Shown here piece after piece: positions 45,014 to 53,400 of a stretch of 64,000 bases of DNA. Numbering within the stretch: the stretch's first letter is position 1; each line of letters starts with the position of its first letter. Under the pieces are notes generated by a model that saw nothing but the letters and a program-made list of their open reading frames with translations, searched no databases and was not told where the DNA came from. A program made the translations under genes and the position numbers. Source of the DNA: Pseudomonas sp. KU43P. GTDB taxonomy: Bacteria; Pseudomonadota; Gammaproteobacteria; Pseudomonadales; Pseudomonadaceae. The stretch spans positions 2,887,501 through 2,951,500 of the forward strand of contig NZ_AP019365.1 in NCBI RefSeq assembly GCF_033095865.1, given 5' to 3'.

Positions 45014-45805
45014 TTTCTGCTTGCGTGTGGCCAGTTCGATCCAGGCCGGCGCATGGTCGCTGGCTTTCGCCTCGTTGCGGACCCACGCATCCACCCCGGC
45101 GGCCTTCAGATAGGGCGCCAGTTGCGGATTGAGCAGCAGATGGTCGATGCGTAGCCCGGCATTGCGAGCCCAGTGATTGCGGAAGTAATCCCAGAATGTA
45201 TAGACACGCTCATCGGGATACAGGTGGCGGATGGCGTCGATCCAGCCCTGATCGAGCAAGGTTTGAAAGGCCTGGCGTGATTCAGGTTGCAGCAGTGCAT
45301 CCTTGAGCCACGAACGGGGGTTGTAGATATCGAAGTCGGTCGGCACCACATTGAAATCCCCCGCCAGCAGAGTCGGGTGCCCGTTGCCGTGGAGTTCGCG
45401 GGCGTGGGCGATCAGGCATTCGAACCAACGCAGCTTGTAGTCGAATTTGGGGCCGGGTTGCGGGTTGCCGTTGGGCAGGTAGAGGCAGCCGACCAGCACG
45501 CCGTGGGCGGCGGCTTCCAGGTAGCGGCTCTGGCTGTCGTCCTCCAGGCCCGGCAGACCCCGACGTACTTCCAGGGGCTGGGTGTCGCGGGCCAGGATGG
45601 CGACCCCGTTCCACGACGGTTGCCCATGGTGCAGGCAGCCATAGCCAGCGGCTTCGATCGCCTCCCGGGGGAATTGCTCGTCGGCTGCCTTCAGTTCCTG
45701 CAGGCAGGCGATGTCGGGTTTTTCTCGTTCTAGCCACGCCAACAGCGCCGGCAGTCGGCTGCGGATGCCATTGATGTTGAAGGTGGCGATGCGCAGGGCT
45801 TTCAT
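45005..45805 (-). CDS. xthA: Exodeoxyribonuclease III-type AP endonuclease
   Basis: The 266-aa product starts MKALRIATFNINGIRSRLPA. Active-site elements are ACLQELKAAD (metal Glu), PNGNPQPGPKFDYKLRW, LLAGDFNVVPTDFDIYNP, DYFRNHWARNAGLRIDHLLL and ASDHAPAWIEL (catalytic His). It removes abasic sites and 3' blocks in DNA repair. The ATG at 45805 overlaps the 80-aa gene upstream by ATGA, so the pair is coupled. The longer open frame reaching 45892 lies within that gene. Confidence 0.92.
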   Translation of the reverse strand: MKALRIATFNINGIRSRLPALLAWLEREKPDIACLQELKAADEQFPREAIEAAGYGCLHHGQPSWNGVAILARDTQPLEVRRGLPGLEDDSQSRYLEAAAHGVLVGCLYLPNGNPQPGPKFDYKLRWFECLIAHARELHGNGHPTLLAGDFNVVPTDFDIYNPRSWLKDALLQPESRQAFQTLLDQGWIDAIRHLYPDERVYTFWDYFRNHWARNAGLRIDHLLLNPQLAPYLKAAGVDAWVRNEAKASDHAPAWIELATRKQKSR

Positions 45806-46044
45806 GCGTCGGGGTCGTCCACGTGGGCTTGCACGGCATCTTCCAGCGCACGGCCATGGGCCTGATCGGCCATGGCCTTCAGTGCCAGCCAATCATCCCA
45901 GTCGATGGCACCGTCGTCGCGCAAGGCTTCGGCGGTGCGCACCAGGTCATGGTGGTAGGCATCCGGGGACTCACGCCGGTAACTGGCGTCATCGTATTGG
46001 GCATACCAGGCTTCCAGCTCGGGAATACTGCGTTCGATGCTCAT
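45802..46044 (-). CDS. Conserved hypothetical protein coupled to xthA (80 aa)
   Basis: An acidic 80-aa protein starting MSIERSIPELEAWYAQYDDA, with SYRRESPDAYHHDLVRTAEA and a Trp-rich centre (IDWDDWLALK). No membrane segment or known motif. Its stop overlaps the xthA start by ATGA, so translation is probably linked. No function is assigned. Confidence 0.7.
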   Translation of the reverse strand: MSIERSIPELEAWYAQYDDASYRRESPDAYHHDLVRTAEALRDDGAIDWDDWLALKAMADQAHGRALEDAVQAHVDDPDA

Positions 46045-46119
46045 GGCCCTGCTCCTCGCGGCAACCTTTGAAGGTGTGAGCGCTGTGGCGGCGCATCGTT
46101 CAACGGCGCTGCGCCGCGC

Positions 46120-47121
46120 TTACTGCCTGGTATTGGCCGCCTGACCTTCGGCGAGCTGTAGCCGACAGGCCTTGAGCGCTTCGTCGCGTTTGAGCAATTC
46201 ATCCTGCAGGTATTGCAACTGCCGCCCCTGTTCTGCGCAGAGACCGCGTTTGCTTTCCAGGCTCTGCTCCTGCGTCTGCAGCTGACGGCGCATTTCTTCG
46301 CTGGCGCCCTGGGCCTGGGCCAGAATCGTACGCAAGCCCTGGATCTGCGCATCACGCTGCTCCAGCAACTGGTCCTGCACCTGGCGCTCGCTGCTGGCCT
46401 GGCGGTGCTCGCCGAGCAGGCGCTCGTTGTCGCGGTGCAGGCGGGTCAGTTCGTCCTGCTTGACGATCATGCCCTGCTGCACCTGACGCAGTTCGACCTG
46501 CAACTGCTGCACCTGGGTTTCGTGACGTCGTTGATCCTGCTCGCGTTGTTCGCGGCTGGCTGTGCGGTAGTGCTCCAGGGCATCGCGGGCGTGGCGGTGC
46601 TTCTCTTCCAGCGAGCGTACCTGTTCATCCTTGTCGGCCAGGCGCACCTGCAGCTCGCCCAATGCCTGGTTGAGGCTGGCGCTGCGCAGCTGCTCGGCCT
46701 GCAACGTACTGTGGGTGGCAGCCAGCCGTTCCGACTCGGCCTTCAAGGCCTGGGCCTGGATCTGTTGCTGCTGGTGAGCTGCTGCCAACGCCTGCTGAGC
46801 CAGTTGCAACTGCGCCTCGAGCTGTTCGCGCTGTTGCTCGAACGCCGCTTCGGCTTGCTCGATGCGCGCGTCGCCCTCCTCTTGCAACTGCGCTGCCAAT
46901 TGCGCCACCAGTTTGCTCAACGGCTCGCTGAGCGCGGCAACACCCTGCAGCGCAGCAGGTTTGAGCACCTCCAGCTCCTTGAGGTAGCGATGGATGGTGG
47001 TCTTCGAACCCGTATTACCCAATTGGATACGTACCGCATCGATGCTTGGGTGTTCGCCACGGGCGATCAGCACCTGCCGCGCCTGTTGCACTACCGCCTT
47101 GTTGATACCGCCCCGGGCCAT
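46120..47121 (-). CDS. KfrA-like DNA-binding coiled-coil protein
   Basis: A 333-aa protein with an N-terminal helix-turn-helix (MARGGINKAVVQQARQVLIA, PSIDAVRIQLGNTGSKTTIH) of the KfrA_N type. A very long Gln/Glu/Leu-rich alpha-helical coiled coil follows, from about residue 65 to the end. Plasmid KfrA proteins are autorepressors that also support plasmid stability; chromosomal copies are common in Pseudomonas and of unknown function. Palindromes just upstream of its start may be its own operator. Confidence 0.85.
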   Translation of the reverse strand: MARGGINKAVVQQARQVLIARGEHPSIDAVRIQLGNTGSKTTIHRYLKELEVLKPAALQGVAALSEPLSKLVAQLAAQLQEEGDARIEQAEAAFEQQREQLEAQLQLAQQALAAAHQQQQIQAQALKAESERLAATHSTLQAEQLRSASLNQALGELQVRLADKDEQVRSLEEKHRHARDALEHYRTASREQREQDQRRHETQVQQLQVELRQVQQGMIVKQDELTRLHRDNERLLGEHRQASSERQVQDQLLEQRDAQIQGLRTILAQAQGASEEMRRQLQTQEQSLESKRGLCAEQGRQLQYLQDELLKRDEALKACRLQLAEGQAANTRQ

Positions 47122-47130
47122 GCCTGCTCC

Positions 47131-47159
47131 TACGATTTCGTACCATGTTACGTATCATG
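47131..47159. promoter_or_regulatory. Candidate KfrA operator
   Basis: Directly upstream of the kfrA-like start are TACGA-TT-TCGTA (47131-47142) and the near-perfect dyad CATG-t-TACGTA-t-CATG (47144-47159). Two adjacent palindromes so close to the start codon suggest autoregulation, as known for plasmid KfrA. This is inferred from symmetry only. Confidence 0.5.
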
Positions 47160-47257
47160 TAAATACAGGCATATTTTGTTCTTTGCCAGTTGGTTTATCA
47201 ACGTATTTCTAAGGTGGAATAATCACGGCTTATCGCATGTGATCACCTGCCAAAGAC

Positions 47258-48562
47258 TCATCTGTCCAGAAAGCGGCTGATGAAAATGGCCAGGCGCCCT
47301 GTCGCGATGGGCAGCGCCGCCAGCTCAAGCGTTTCTTGTGGGCTGTGCGCGCCGGTACCCCAGGGCCCCAGGCCGTCGAGGCTGGCCTCGACAAGGTCGG
47401 CGATGTAGGAGATATCTGCTCCACCCCGCTCCAGGGCGGGCACTGCCGTCAGCGAACCTGTACCCATTGCCTCGCTGACCTCGCTGAAGGCTGCAAGCAA
47501 TTGACGATTGCCGGCGGTTTCGGGCATGGCGGGCATGATGTCGTGGAACTCCACCTGGCTCGTGGTACCCGGCAGAGGCGCAGCGGCAATGTCGCGCAGT
47601 GTTTGCTCTGCGCTGCGCTGCTGGCCGCGGCTCAGGAAACGCAGGTCACCGTAAATCTGGGCCTGGCCGGCGATGATGTTTTTCGGCCCCTGCGCACTGC
47701 CCGTGCTGTGTCGTGTATCCAATTGGGCGCTGCGGCCTCCCACCATGATCCCTGGGTTGACGGTCAACCCTGGCGACCGGGCGAACGTGGTGCGCAAGAC
47801 CTCCAGTACCCGGGCGCTTTCGTAGATGGCGCCAAAGCCGGCTTGAGCGCCGAATACGCCCGAGGAATGGCGCACCTGACCACGGCTGCTCAGTTGCCAG
47901 GCGCTTATACCTCTGCGCCCCGTCACCAGCTGACTGGGGCTGGTCGCGAATTCCAGCCCCAGCGCAATGTCGCTTTGCAGGGCGGCATCGCGCAGCGCCT
48001 GGCGTGAGATCGAGCTCGGTTGCGCCGCTTGTTCTTCATCACCCACCAGCACCACGGTAATGGCGGCATGCTGCAGCCGGCCGGCGTGTTCGAGGGCCTT
48101 GAGCGCGTACAGCAATGTGGTCAGGCCACCTTTGTTGTCGAGCACTCCGGGGCCTGTAGCCGTGCGTCGATCAGCCGAAGACTGGTACGCCTGGAAATCG
48201 CTGTCGGGAGGAAACACGGTGTCGAGGTGGGCAATCAGCAGCACGCGCCGATGCGCCTTGCCAAAGGTGGCCACCAGGCTGCCGGCGTGGGCCATGGATG
48301 GGGGCAGGTCAACCCAGCGGGTATCGAACCCCAGCTGCTCAAGGTGCGGCCGGAGCGTGTCGCCGACCTGCTCGACACCGCGACGGTTGCCGGTGCCGCT
48401 GTTGATGTTTACCAGCTGTTCCAGCATCGCCACCTGGCTGTCGCGGTGCTGCTCGATGTAATGCAGCATCTGCTGCTCGACCTGAGTCAGCGGCGCTGCC
48501 GTGACCTGGGTCAGGAAGGCACTGGACAGCGCCAATGCCAGCAATGATGCCTTGGCCTTCAT
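47258..48562 (-). CDS. M20 family peptidase, carboxypeptidase G2-like, secreted
   Basis: A 434-aa zinc peptidase with a signal peptide (MKAKASLLALALSSAFLTQV, cleaved after VTAA). Metal-binding motifs are VLLIAHLDTVFP (H, D near residue 110), GPGVLDNKGGLTTLLYAL, VVLVGDEEQ (catalytic and metal Glu), and a C-terminal WGTGAHSPQETLEL with His. It resembles Pseudomonas carboxypeptidase G2, which releases C-terminal Glu from folates, but the substrate is not certain. Confidence 0.85.
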   Translation of the reverse strand: MKAKASLLALALSSAFLTQVTAAPLTQVEQQMLHYIEQHRDSQVAMLEQLVNINSGTGNRRGVEQVGDTLRPHLEQLGFDTRWVDLPPSMAHAGSLVATFGKAHRRVLLIAHLDTVFPPDSDFQAYQSSADRRTATGPGVLDNKGGLTTLLYALKALEHAGRLQHAAITVVLVGDEEQAAQPSSISRQALRDAALQSDIALGLEFATSPSQLVTGRRGISAWQLSSRGQVRHSSGVFGAQAGFGAIYESARVLEVLRTTFARSPGLTVNPGIMVGGRSAQLDTRHSTGSAQGPKNIIAGQAQIYGDLRFLSRGQQRSAEQTLRDIAAAPLPGTTSQVEFHDIMPAMPETAGNRQLLAAFSEVSEAMGTGSLTAVPALERGGADISYIADLVEASLDGLGPWGTGAHSPQETLELAALPIATGRLAIFISRFLDR

Positions 48563-48685
48563 ACGTACTCCGGGGTCTGTTGGATGACCCCGAGTCTGGC
48601 GCGATACTGCAGAGCGGCCCAGCGCACCAGACGTATTCAGCTATAGGGAAACTGCCTGCAATCTTGTACGAGCGGCGCCTTGGCC
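48563..48685. other. M20 peptidase/tenA spacer
   Basis: 123 bp upstream of the peptidase and downstream of tenA. A widely spaced inverted repeat GTCTGG (about 48593) and CCAGAC (about 48626) is present; I saw no other element. Confidence 0.35.
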
Positions 48686-49354
48686 TCAGGCCTCGAGCGC
48701 GTCCAGGCCCATCTGCCAGAAGTCCGCTTCCAGCCGCGAAGCTTGGCCAAAGATGCCGGCCAGGTCGACGAAACGCTGCTCGGTCATGCTGCGCGCCGCC
48801 AGTTCATCGAGGTGCTTGCGCGCCGCAGCTGCAACGCCCTGGTAGGCGTCGCCTGCATATTCGCCAATCCATTCACGGTACGGATGGTTGCTCAGGTCGC
48901 CAATCTGCCCAGACAGGGCACGGCCGATTTCCGCGTAGCCGATCACGCAGGGTGCCAGTGCCACGTGAAGTTCGAGCAGATCGCCCGCCGCGCCGCAGTC
49001 CAGTACGTAACGGGTATAGGCCACGGTGGCCTGGTGTTCCGGCGCCGCCTCGATGTCGGCCTGCGTCAGACCCCAGCGCGCGCACAGCCGCAGGTGCAGT
49101 TCGGTCTCATCAAGGATGGCCGCCAGGCCAGCCTGAGCGGCGCGAATGTCGGCAGGCAGGCGGCTCTTGTAGGCGGCCAATGCCCAGGCGCGGGCGAACT
49201 GGATGAGAAACAGGTAGTCCTGCACCAGGTACTGACGGAACGCTGCCTCGGGCAAGGTGCCCTCGCCCATCTGGCGAACGAAGTCGTGGTCCACGTAGCT
49301 GGCCCACTGCGGCGCGGCTGCCGATTTCAGGCGTGCGAAGATGTCCATGCTCAT
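48686..49354 (-). CDS. tenA: TenA family thiaminase II, Cys-containing (TenA_C)
   Basis: A 222-aa all-helical TenA protein with D46 in YLVQDYLFL, the nucleophile C136 in VALAPCVIGYAEIG, and the C-terminal acidic segment RLEADFWQMG. TenA_C enzymes hydrolyse aminopyrimidines from degraded thiamine for salvage. The start at 49354 overlaps the stop of the upstream TenA paralogue by ATGA. Both are downstream of a TPP riboswitch, which fits the role. Confidence 0.9.
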   Translation of the reverse strand: MSMDIFARLKSAAAPQWASYVDHDFVRQMGEGTLPEAAFRQYLVQDYLFLIQFARAWALAAYKSRLPADIRAAQAGLAAILDETELHLRLCARWGLTQADIEAAPEHQATVAYTRYVLDCGAAGDLLELHVALAPCVIGYAEIGRALSGQIGDLSNHPYREWIGEYAGDAYQGVAAAARKHLDELAARSMTEQRFVDLAGIFGQASRLEADFWQMGLDALEA

Positions 49355-50046
49355 GCTTGCTCCTCATAGATGGCATCGAAGAAGGCCAGTTCCAAAGCCA
49401 CGCTACGGGCGTAGAAATCGCTGCTCAGTTCAGGCTCCTGTGGCCCGACCCGGTCCAGCTCGGTTTGCAGGAAAGCGACGAAATCGGCAAACGCGGGGTT
49501 GTCGTGCAGGGTGATCCACTCGGCGTGGACGAAGTTCGCCGGCAGTGGCTTGGGTGCCTCGAGCGCCCAGTCCAGGTAAAGGCCCTCGGCGACGTTGAGT
49601 ACCGCCAGGGCGGCCGCGTAGGAACGGCTGGCGGCAGCTTCGCGCATGATCGCCTTGAAACCGGCGGTAGGCAGTGTGTCCGCAGGCTCGGCGCGCTGCG
49701 CTGGGCTCACGTCCAGGGCCTCGAAGGCGCGCAGGAAGTACGTGTTCTCGTCGCTGCAGATCATGCCGGCGAAGCGGCCCAGGCGCAGGCGCGCCTCGAA
49801 GGTGTCGGCCGTGGCGATGGCCGCGCCGAGCAGGGTCACGAAGCTGTCGATGAAGCGATGGTCCTGGATCAGGTAGCGGACCATGATCGGGTCCGCCACG
49901 CTGCCGTCGCAAAGCTCGGTGACGAAGCGGTGGCCGACGGCGGCCGACCAGGTCGGTTGGTTCTGGCGACGCAGGGTTTCGCTGAAGCGTTCGGTCAAGG
50001 TGCTGCCCTCCATAAGGGTGACAGCGAGGCCGTTCGAGTTGGTCAT
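49351..50046 (-). CDS. TenA family protein without catalytic Cys (TenA_E type)
   Basis: About 231 aa from the ATG at 50046, start MTNSNGLAVTLMEGSTLTER. It keeps the TenA fold (YLIQDHRFIDSFVTLLG near residue 77, SDENTYFLRAFEAL) but has ALAVLNVAEGLYLDWA where the Cys-containing APC motif should be. It therefore belongs to the Cys-less TenA_E type; some of these act on formyl aminopyrimidine. Pairing with a TenA_C gene suggests consecutive steps of thiamine salvage. A hairpin covers its SD (see below). Confidence 0.85.
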   Translation of the reverse strand: MTNSNGLAVTLMEGSTLTERFSETLRRQNQPTWSAAVGHRFVTELCDGSVADPIMVRYLIQDHRFIDSFVTLLGAAIATADTFEARLRLGRFAGMICSDENTYFLRAFEALDVSPAQRAEPADTLPTAGFKAIMREAAASRSYAAALAVLNVAEGLYLDWALEAPKPLPANFVHAEWITLHDNPAFADFVAFLQTELDRVGPQEPELSSDFYARSVALELAFFDAIYEEQA

Positions 50047-50050
50047 GAAG

Positions 50051-50069
50051 CGGCCTCGCAGTGAGGCCG
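50051..50069 (-). promoter_or_regulatory. SD-sequestering hairpin before the tenA pair
   Basis: On the minus strand CGGCCTC and GAGGCCG pair around a 5-nt loop, placing the SD (GAGG, 50054-50057) of the first tenA-like gene inside the stem, with the ATG 7 nt downstream. This is the expected output switch of a translational TPP riboswitch: ligand binding would favour this closed form. Confidence 0.7.
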
Positions 50070-50090
50070 GCAAAAAGGCAGGTCGGCAGT

Positions 50091-50182
50091 CCCATCCCTT
50101 CGCCGGCATGATCCGGATCAGGTTCGAAGGGTCACCGCGCTTGGCTGCGGTTTCTCAGCCCTTTGCCGGGCTCCCCTTGGTG
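50091..50182 (-). promoter_or_regulatory. TPP riboswitch (THI element)
   Basis: The reverse complement has the conserved THI-box elements in order: GGGGAGCCCGGC, GGGCTGAGAAA, GTGACCCTTCGAACCTGATC and CGGATCATGCCGGCGAAGGG. It lies directly upstream of the two tenA genes and is preceded by a promoter. It senses thiamine pyrophosphate and shuts down salvage genes when it is plentiful. Confidence 0.96.
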
Positions 50183-50189
50183 CTGAGCA

Positions 50190-50218
50190 GGTATACAGGA
50201 GGATGGCCACGTCGCCAA
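50190..50218 (-). promoter_or_regulatory. Promoter of the TPP riboswitch-tenA operon
   Basis: TTGGCG (50213-50218) and TATACC (50190-50195) on the minus strand are 17 nt apart; the predicted start near 50183 coincides with the 5' end of the THI element, which supports both calls. Confidence 0.65.
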
Positions 50219-50259
50219 GCGCCATTTCCCCGTGCCCATGCCCCAAAAGCACTTGCAGG

Positions 50260-50330
50260 CCCACCGAAACTGGGCCCACGCCACCCCGTTTCTGGGTTCC
50301 AATCCCCAGTTCTTGACACCCCGTTGTTTT
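50260..50330 (+). promoter_or_regulatory. Possible enhancer (UAS) region for the sigma-54 promoter
   Basis: The stretch carries ACCCCGTT twice (50283-50290 and 50318-50325, 35 nt apart), the inverted pair GAAAC/GTTTC (50266-50270 and 50288-50292), and CTGGG...CCCAG (50292-50308). It lies 70-140 nt upstream of the -24/-12 promoter, a normal place for an NtrC-type activator to bind. Weakly supported. Confidence 0.35.
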
Positions 50331-50384
50331 GCGCGCCTCAGATCCTTCAAGGTTTTGTATGACAAACCATTACCGAAACGCCGA

Positions 50385-50401
50385 TTGGCACAACCGTTGC
50401 T
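50385..50401 (+). promoter_or_regulatory. Sigma-54 (-24/-12) promoter of the mcoA-like gene
   Basis: TTGGCAC-AACCG-TTGCT at 50385-50401 matches the RpoN consensus, with GG (50387-50388) and GC (50399-50400) at exact 10-nt spacing. The predicted start is near 50412, 61 nt before the ATG. In P. putida GB-1 the Mn-oxidation regulator MnxR is an NtrC-type activator, so sigma-54 control fits the McoA assignment. Confidence 0.85.
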
Positions 50402-50472
50402 CCAGCCGATTAAAACGGGCAATACGCCATTGATGGCACCAAGCCATTTAGCTGCGAGCGAGGCATCCGGCA

Positions 50473-53400
50473 ATGAAAACACATGCCACCTTCCACCCCA
50501 CGCGCCACGCCTTCGAATTGACCGCCGTCACCGCGTTGATGGTCAGCTTCGGCCTGACCTGCGCGATGGCCTCGTCCTTGGATGACGTGAGCGAACCCCC
50601 TCCAACGGATCCCTCGCACTACGACGACCAACCGGCCGACCCCAACCCGGCACTGCTGAACCTGTCCAACCTGCCCGAGGCCAACGAAGGTTCGCTGGAA
50701 CTCAAGGACGGGGTATTTGGCGACCGCGCTACCAACCGTGTCGACAACGTACTGCCGCCAGCGCTGCAGACCTCGCGCAATTACCCTACCAACGGCAAGC
50801 CCAGCCCGCTGTTCGGTGCCCTGCCCTACACTCAGCAACTGCTGATGTTCGAAGAGTTCGGCCCGGAAAAGCTCGACCCCAGCCTGCCCCCGCCGAGCCT
50901 GACCTTCCCGGTGCCCACCCTCGGCGCAGCGCCCGCCCAGGACCCCGACGTGGTCGCCCGCAGCAGCCCGAACGGCAACGCCCTGGAAGCCTTCCTCAAG
51001 CAACCGGGCCTGTACCCCTTCCCTACCCAGTACTCCAACGTACTAGACCGCAACCCGTGGAAGGCGCAGATCGAGCTGTTCCTCAACCGCAATTCGGTGG
51101 GTTCGCCAGCCGAAGGCCGGCCACCAGGAAAGGGCTGGTCGCACCAGCGCTGGAACGAGTTCTACCCTCAGGCTGCGTTCAAGACTGCGCAGGCCGGTGC
51201 GCGCATCAACCAGGGGCTGCGTGACCGCAAGCAGTTGCACAACTACGCCGTCGGCGAGTTCGGGCCCGGCGGGCTGTACTACCAAACCTCGGATATCCCG
51301 ACCACGATCGGTACGACCAAAGGTATCGACACCCGTTTCCACCCCAACTTCCCACTGCAGAACCACAAGTCGCTGTGGACCTTCGACGGTACCTTCCCTC
51401 CGAAGCTGCTGATGGTGCGCTATGGCCAGCCGATCCTCATGCGCCACTACAACGCGCTGCCGATCGACCCTGCGGCCAACGGCGGTTTCGGCCTGCACAC
51501 CATCTCCACCCACGAGCACAACGGCCACTCGCCGGCTGAAAGCGACGGTTTCGCCAACGCCTATTTCTTCCCCGGCCAGTACTACGACTACCGCTGGCCG
51601 GTGCAACTGGCCGGCTACGACACCATCAACACCCGCGCCCAGGACCCACGTGCGGCATTCCCCTGCTCGCCCGGCGAAACCCTGTACGTCAACGACGCCT
51701 CGCCAGGCCTGAAGACCTGCGAAAACGGCAGCATCAAGATTCGTGGCGACTGGCACGAAACCATGAGTACCCACTGGTTCCACGACCACATGATGGATTT
51801 CACCGCCCAGAACGTCTACAAGGGCAACGCGGTGATGATGAACTACTACAGCGCCCTGGACCGCGGCAATGAAGCGCTGCAGGACGGCGTCAACCTGCGC
51901 TTCCCCAGTGGCAGCGGCATGCCCTGGGGCAACCGCGACTACGACGTCAACCTGGTGGTCGCCGACAAGGCCTGGGATCAGAATGGCCAGCTCTGGTTCA
52001 ACCCGTTCAACACCGATGGCTTCCTGGGCGACCAGATCCTGGTCAACTGGCAGTACCAGCCCAAGCTCAAGGTGCGTGCGCGCAGCTACCGCTTCCGCAT
52101 CCTCAATGGCTCGGTGTCGCGCTACTTCAAGTTTGCCGTGGTGCGTGAAATCGCCGGCAACAGTGGCGAGTTCAAAGGGCCGTCCGGCTCCAACCTGTCC
52201 TACGCACGGGTGCCGTTCCACATGATCGCCAACGACGGCAACATCATGGAACACGCCATCCCGTTCGACGGCACGATGGACCTCAACGGTGACGGCAACA
52301 TGCAGGACAACAACGGCATTCTGCCGCTGCAAGGCATCGCCGAGCGCTACGACATCATCATCAACTTCGCCAAGAATGGCATCAAGGCGGGCGACAAGCT
52401 GTACTTCGTCAACCTGATGGAGCACGACACCGGCAAAGGCCCGAAACAGGCGATCTCACTGGCCGACGTGCTCTCCGAGAAGTACAAGGCAGTGATCAAA
52501 CAGACCAGCAAGGGGCCTGAATGGGACAAAGGCGACCCCGTGGTCGGCAAGTTCATGCAGTTGCTGGTGCAGCCTTACAGTGGCCAGGACCTGGCCATGG
52601 ACCCAAGCGCCTACGAGCCGGCCAAACCCGGCAAGGCCGAAGGCCTGAAGATGATCCCGCTGACCATCGACCGCAACGCCGCTGCCGACAAGGACAAGCT
52701 CAAGGCCGCCCGCCACCGCGAGTTCATCTTCGGCCGCTCCGACGGCACCGACACCACCCCCTGGACCATCAAGACAGACGGCGGCTTCGGCTACAGCATG
52801 GACCCACGGCGCATCACTGCCGCGGCGAAGCTGGCGAGCGAGGCGACCGATGGCGGCTTCAGCGGTGACGGCACCCTGGAGGTGTGGAAGATCAAGAACG
52901 GCGGCAATGGCTGGAGCCACCCGGTGCACGTGCACTTCGAGGAAGGGGTGGTCCTCAGCCGCGACGGCAAGGCACCTCCAGAGTGGGAAAAATGGGCGCG
53001 CAAGGACGTCTACCGCATCGGCCCGGACGCCGACTCGTCCCAGGAAGTGGAAATGGCCATTCGCTTCCGCGAGTTCGCCGGGACCTACATGGAGCACTGC
53101 CACAACACCCAGCATGAAGACTCCTCGATGCTGCTGCGCTGGGACATCGAACACCCTGGCCAGTTCCAGGTGATGCCGACTCCGCTGCCGGGTTGGGATG
53201 GCGTGCAATACATGGCCTCGGTCGGCCTGCCAACCTTCCGCACCGCCAGCAGCAACAGCGGTGGCGACGACAACACCAACAAGCCACCGGTGGCGGCCAA
53301 CGACAGCGGCGCGACCACGGCGGGCAAACCGATCGTGCTGAATGTGTTGGCCAACGACAGCGACCCGGATCGCAACGTGCCGTTGACCGTCAGTGGCCTG

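Noticed and set aside
50232..50585. A 117-codon plus-strand frame upstream of mcoA
   Set aside because: It crosses the sigma-54 promoter and overlaps the mcoA start out of frame, without domain similarity.
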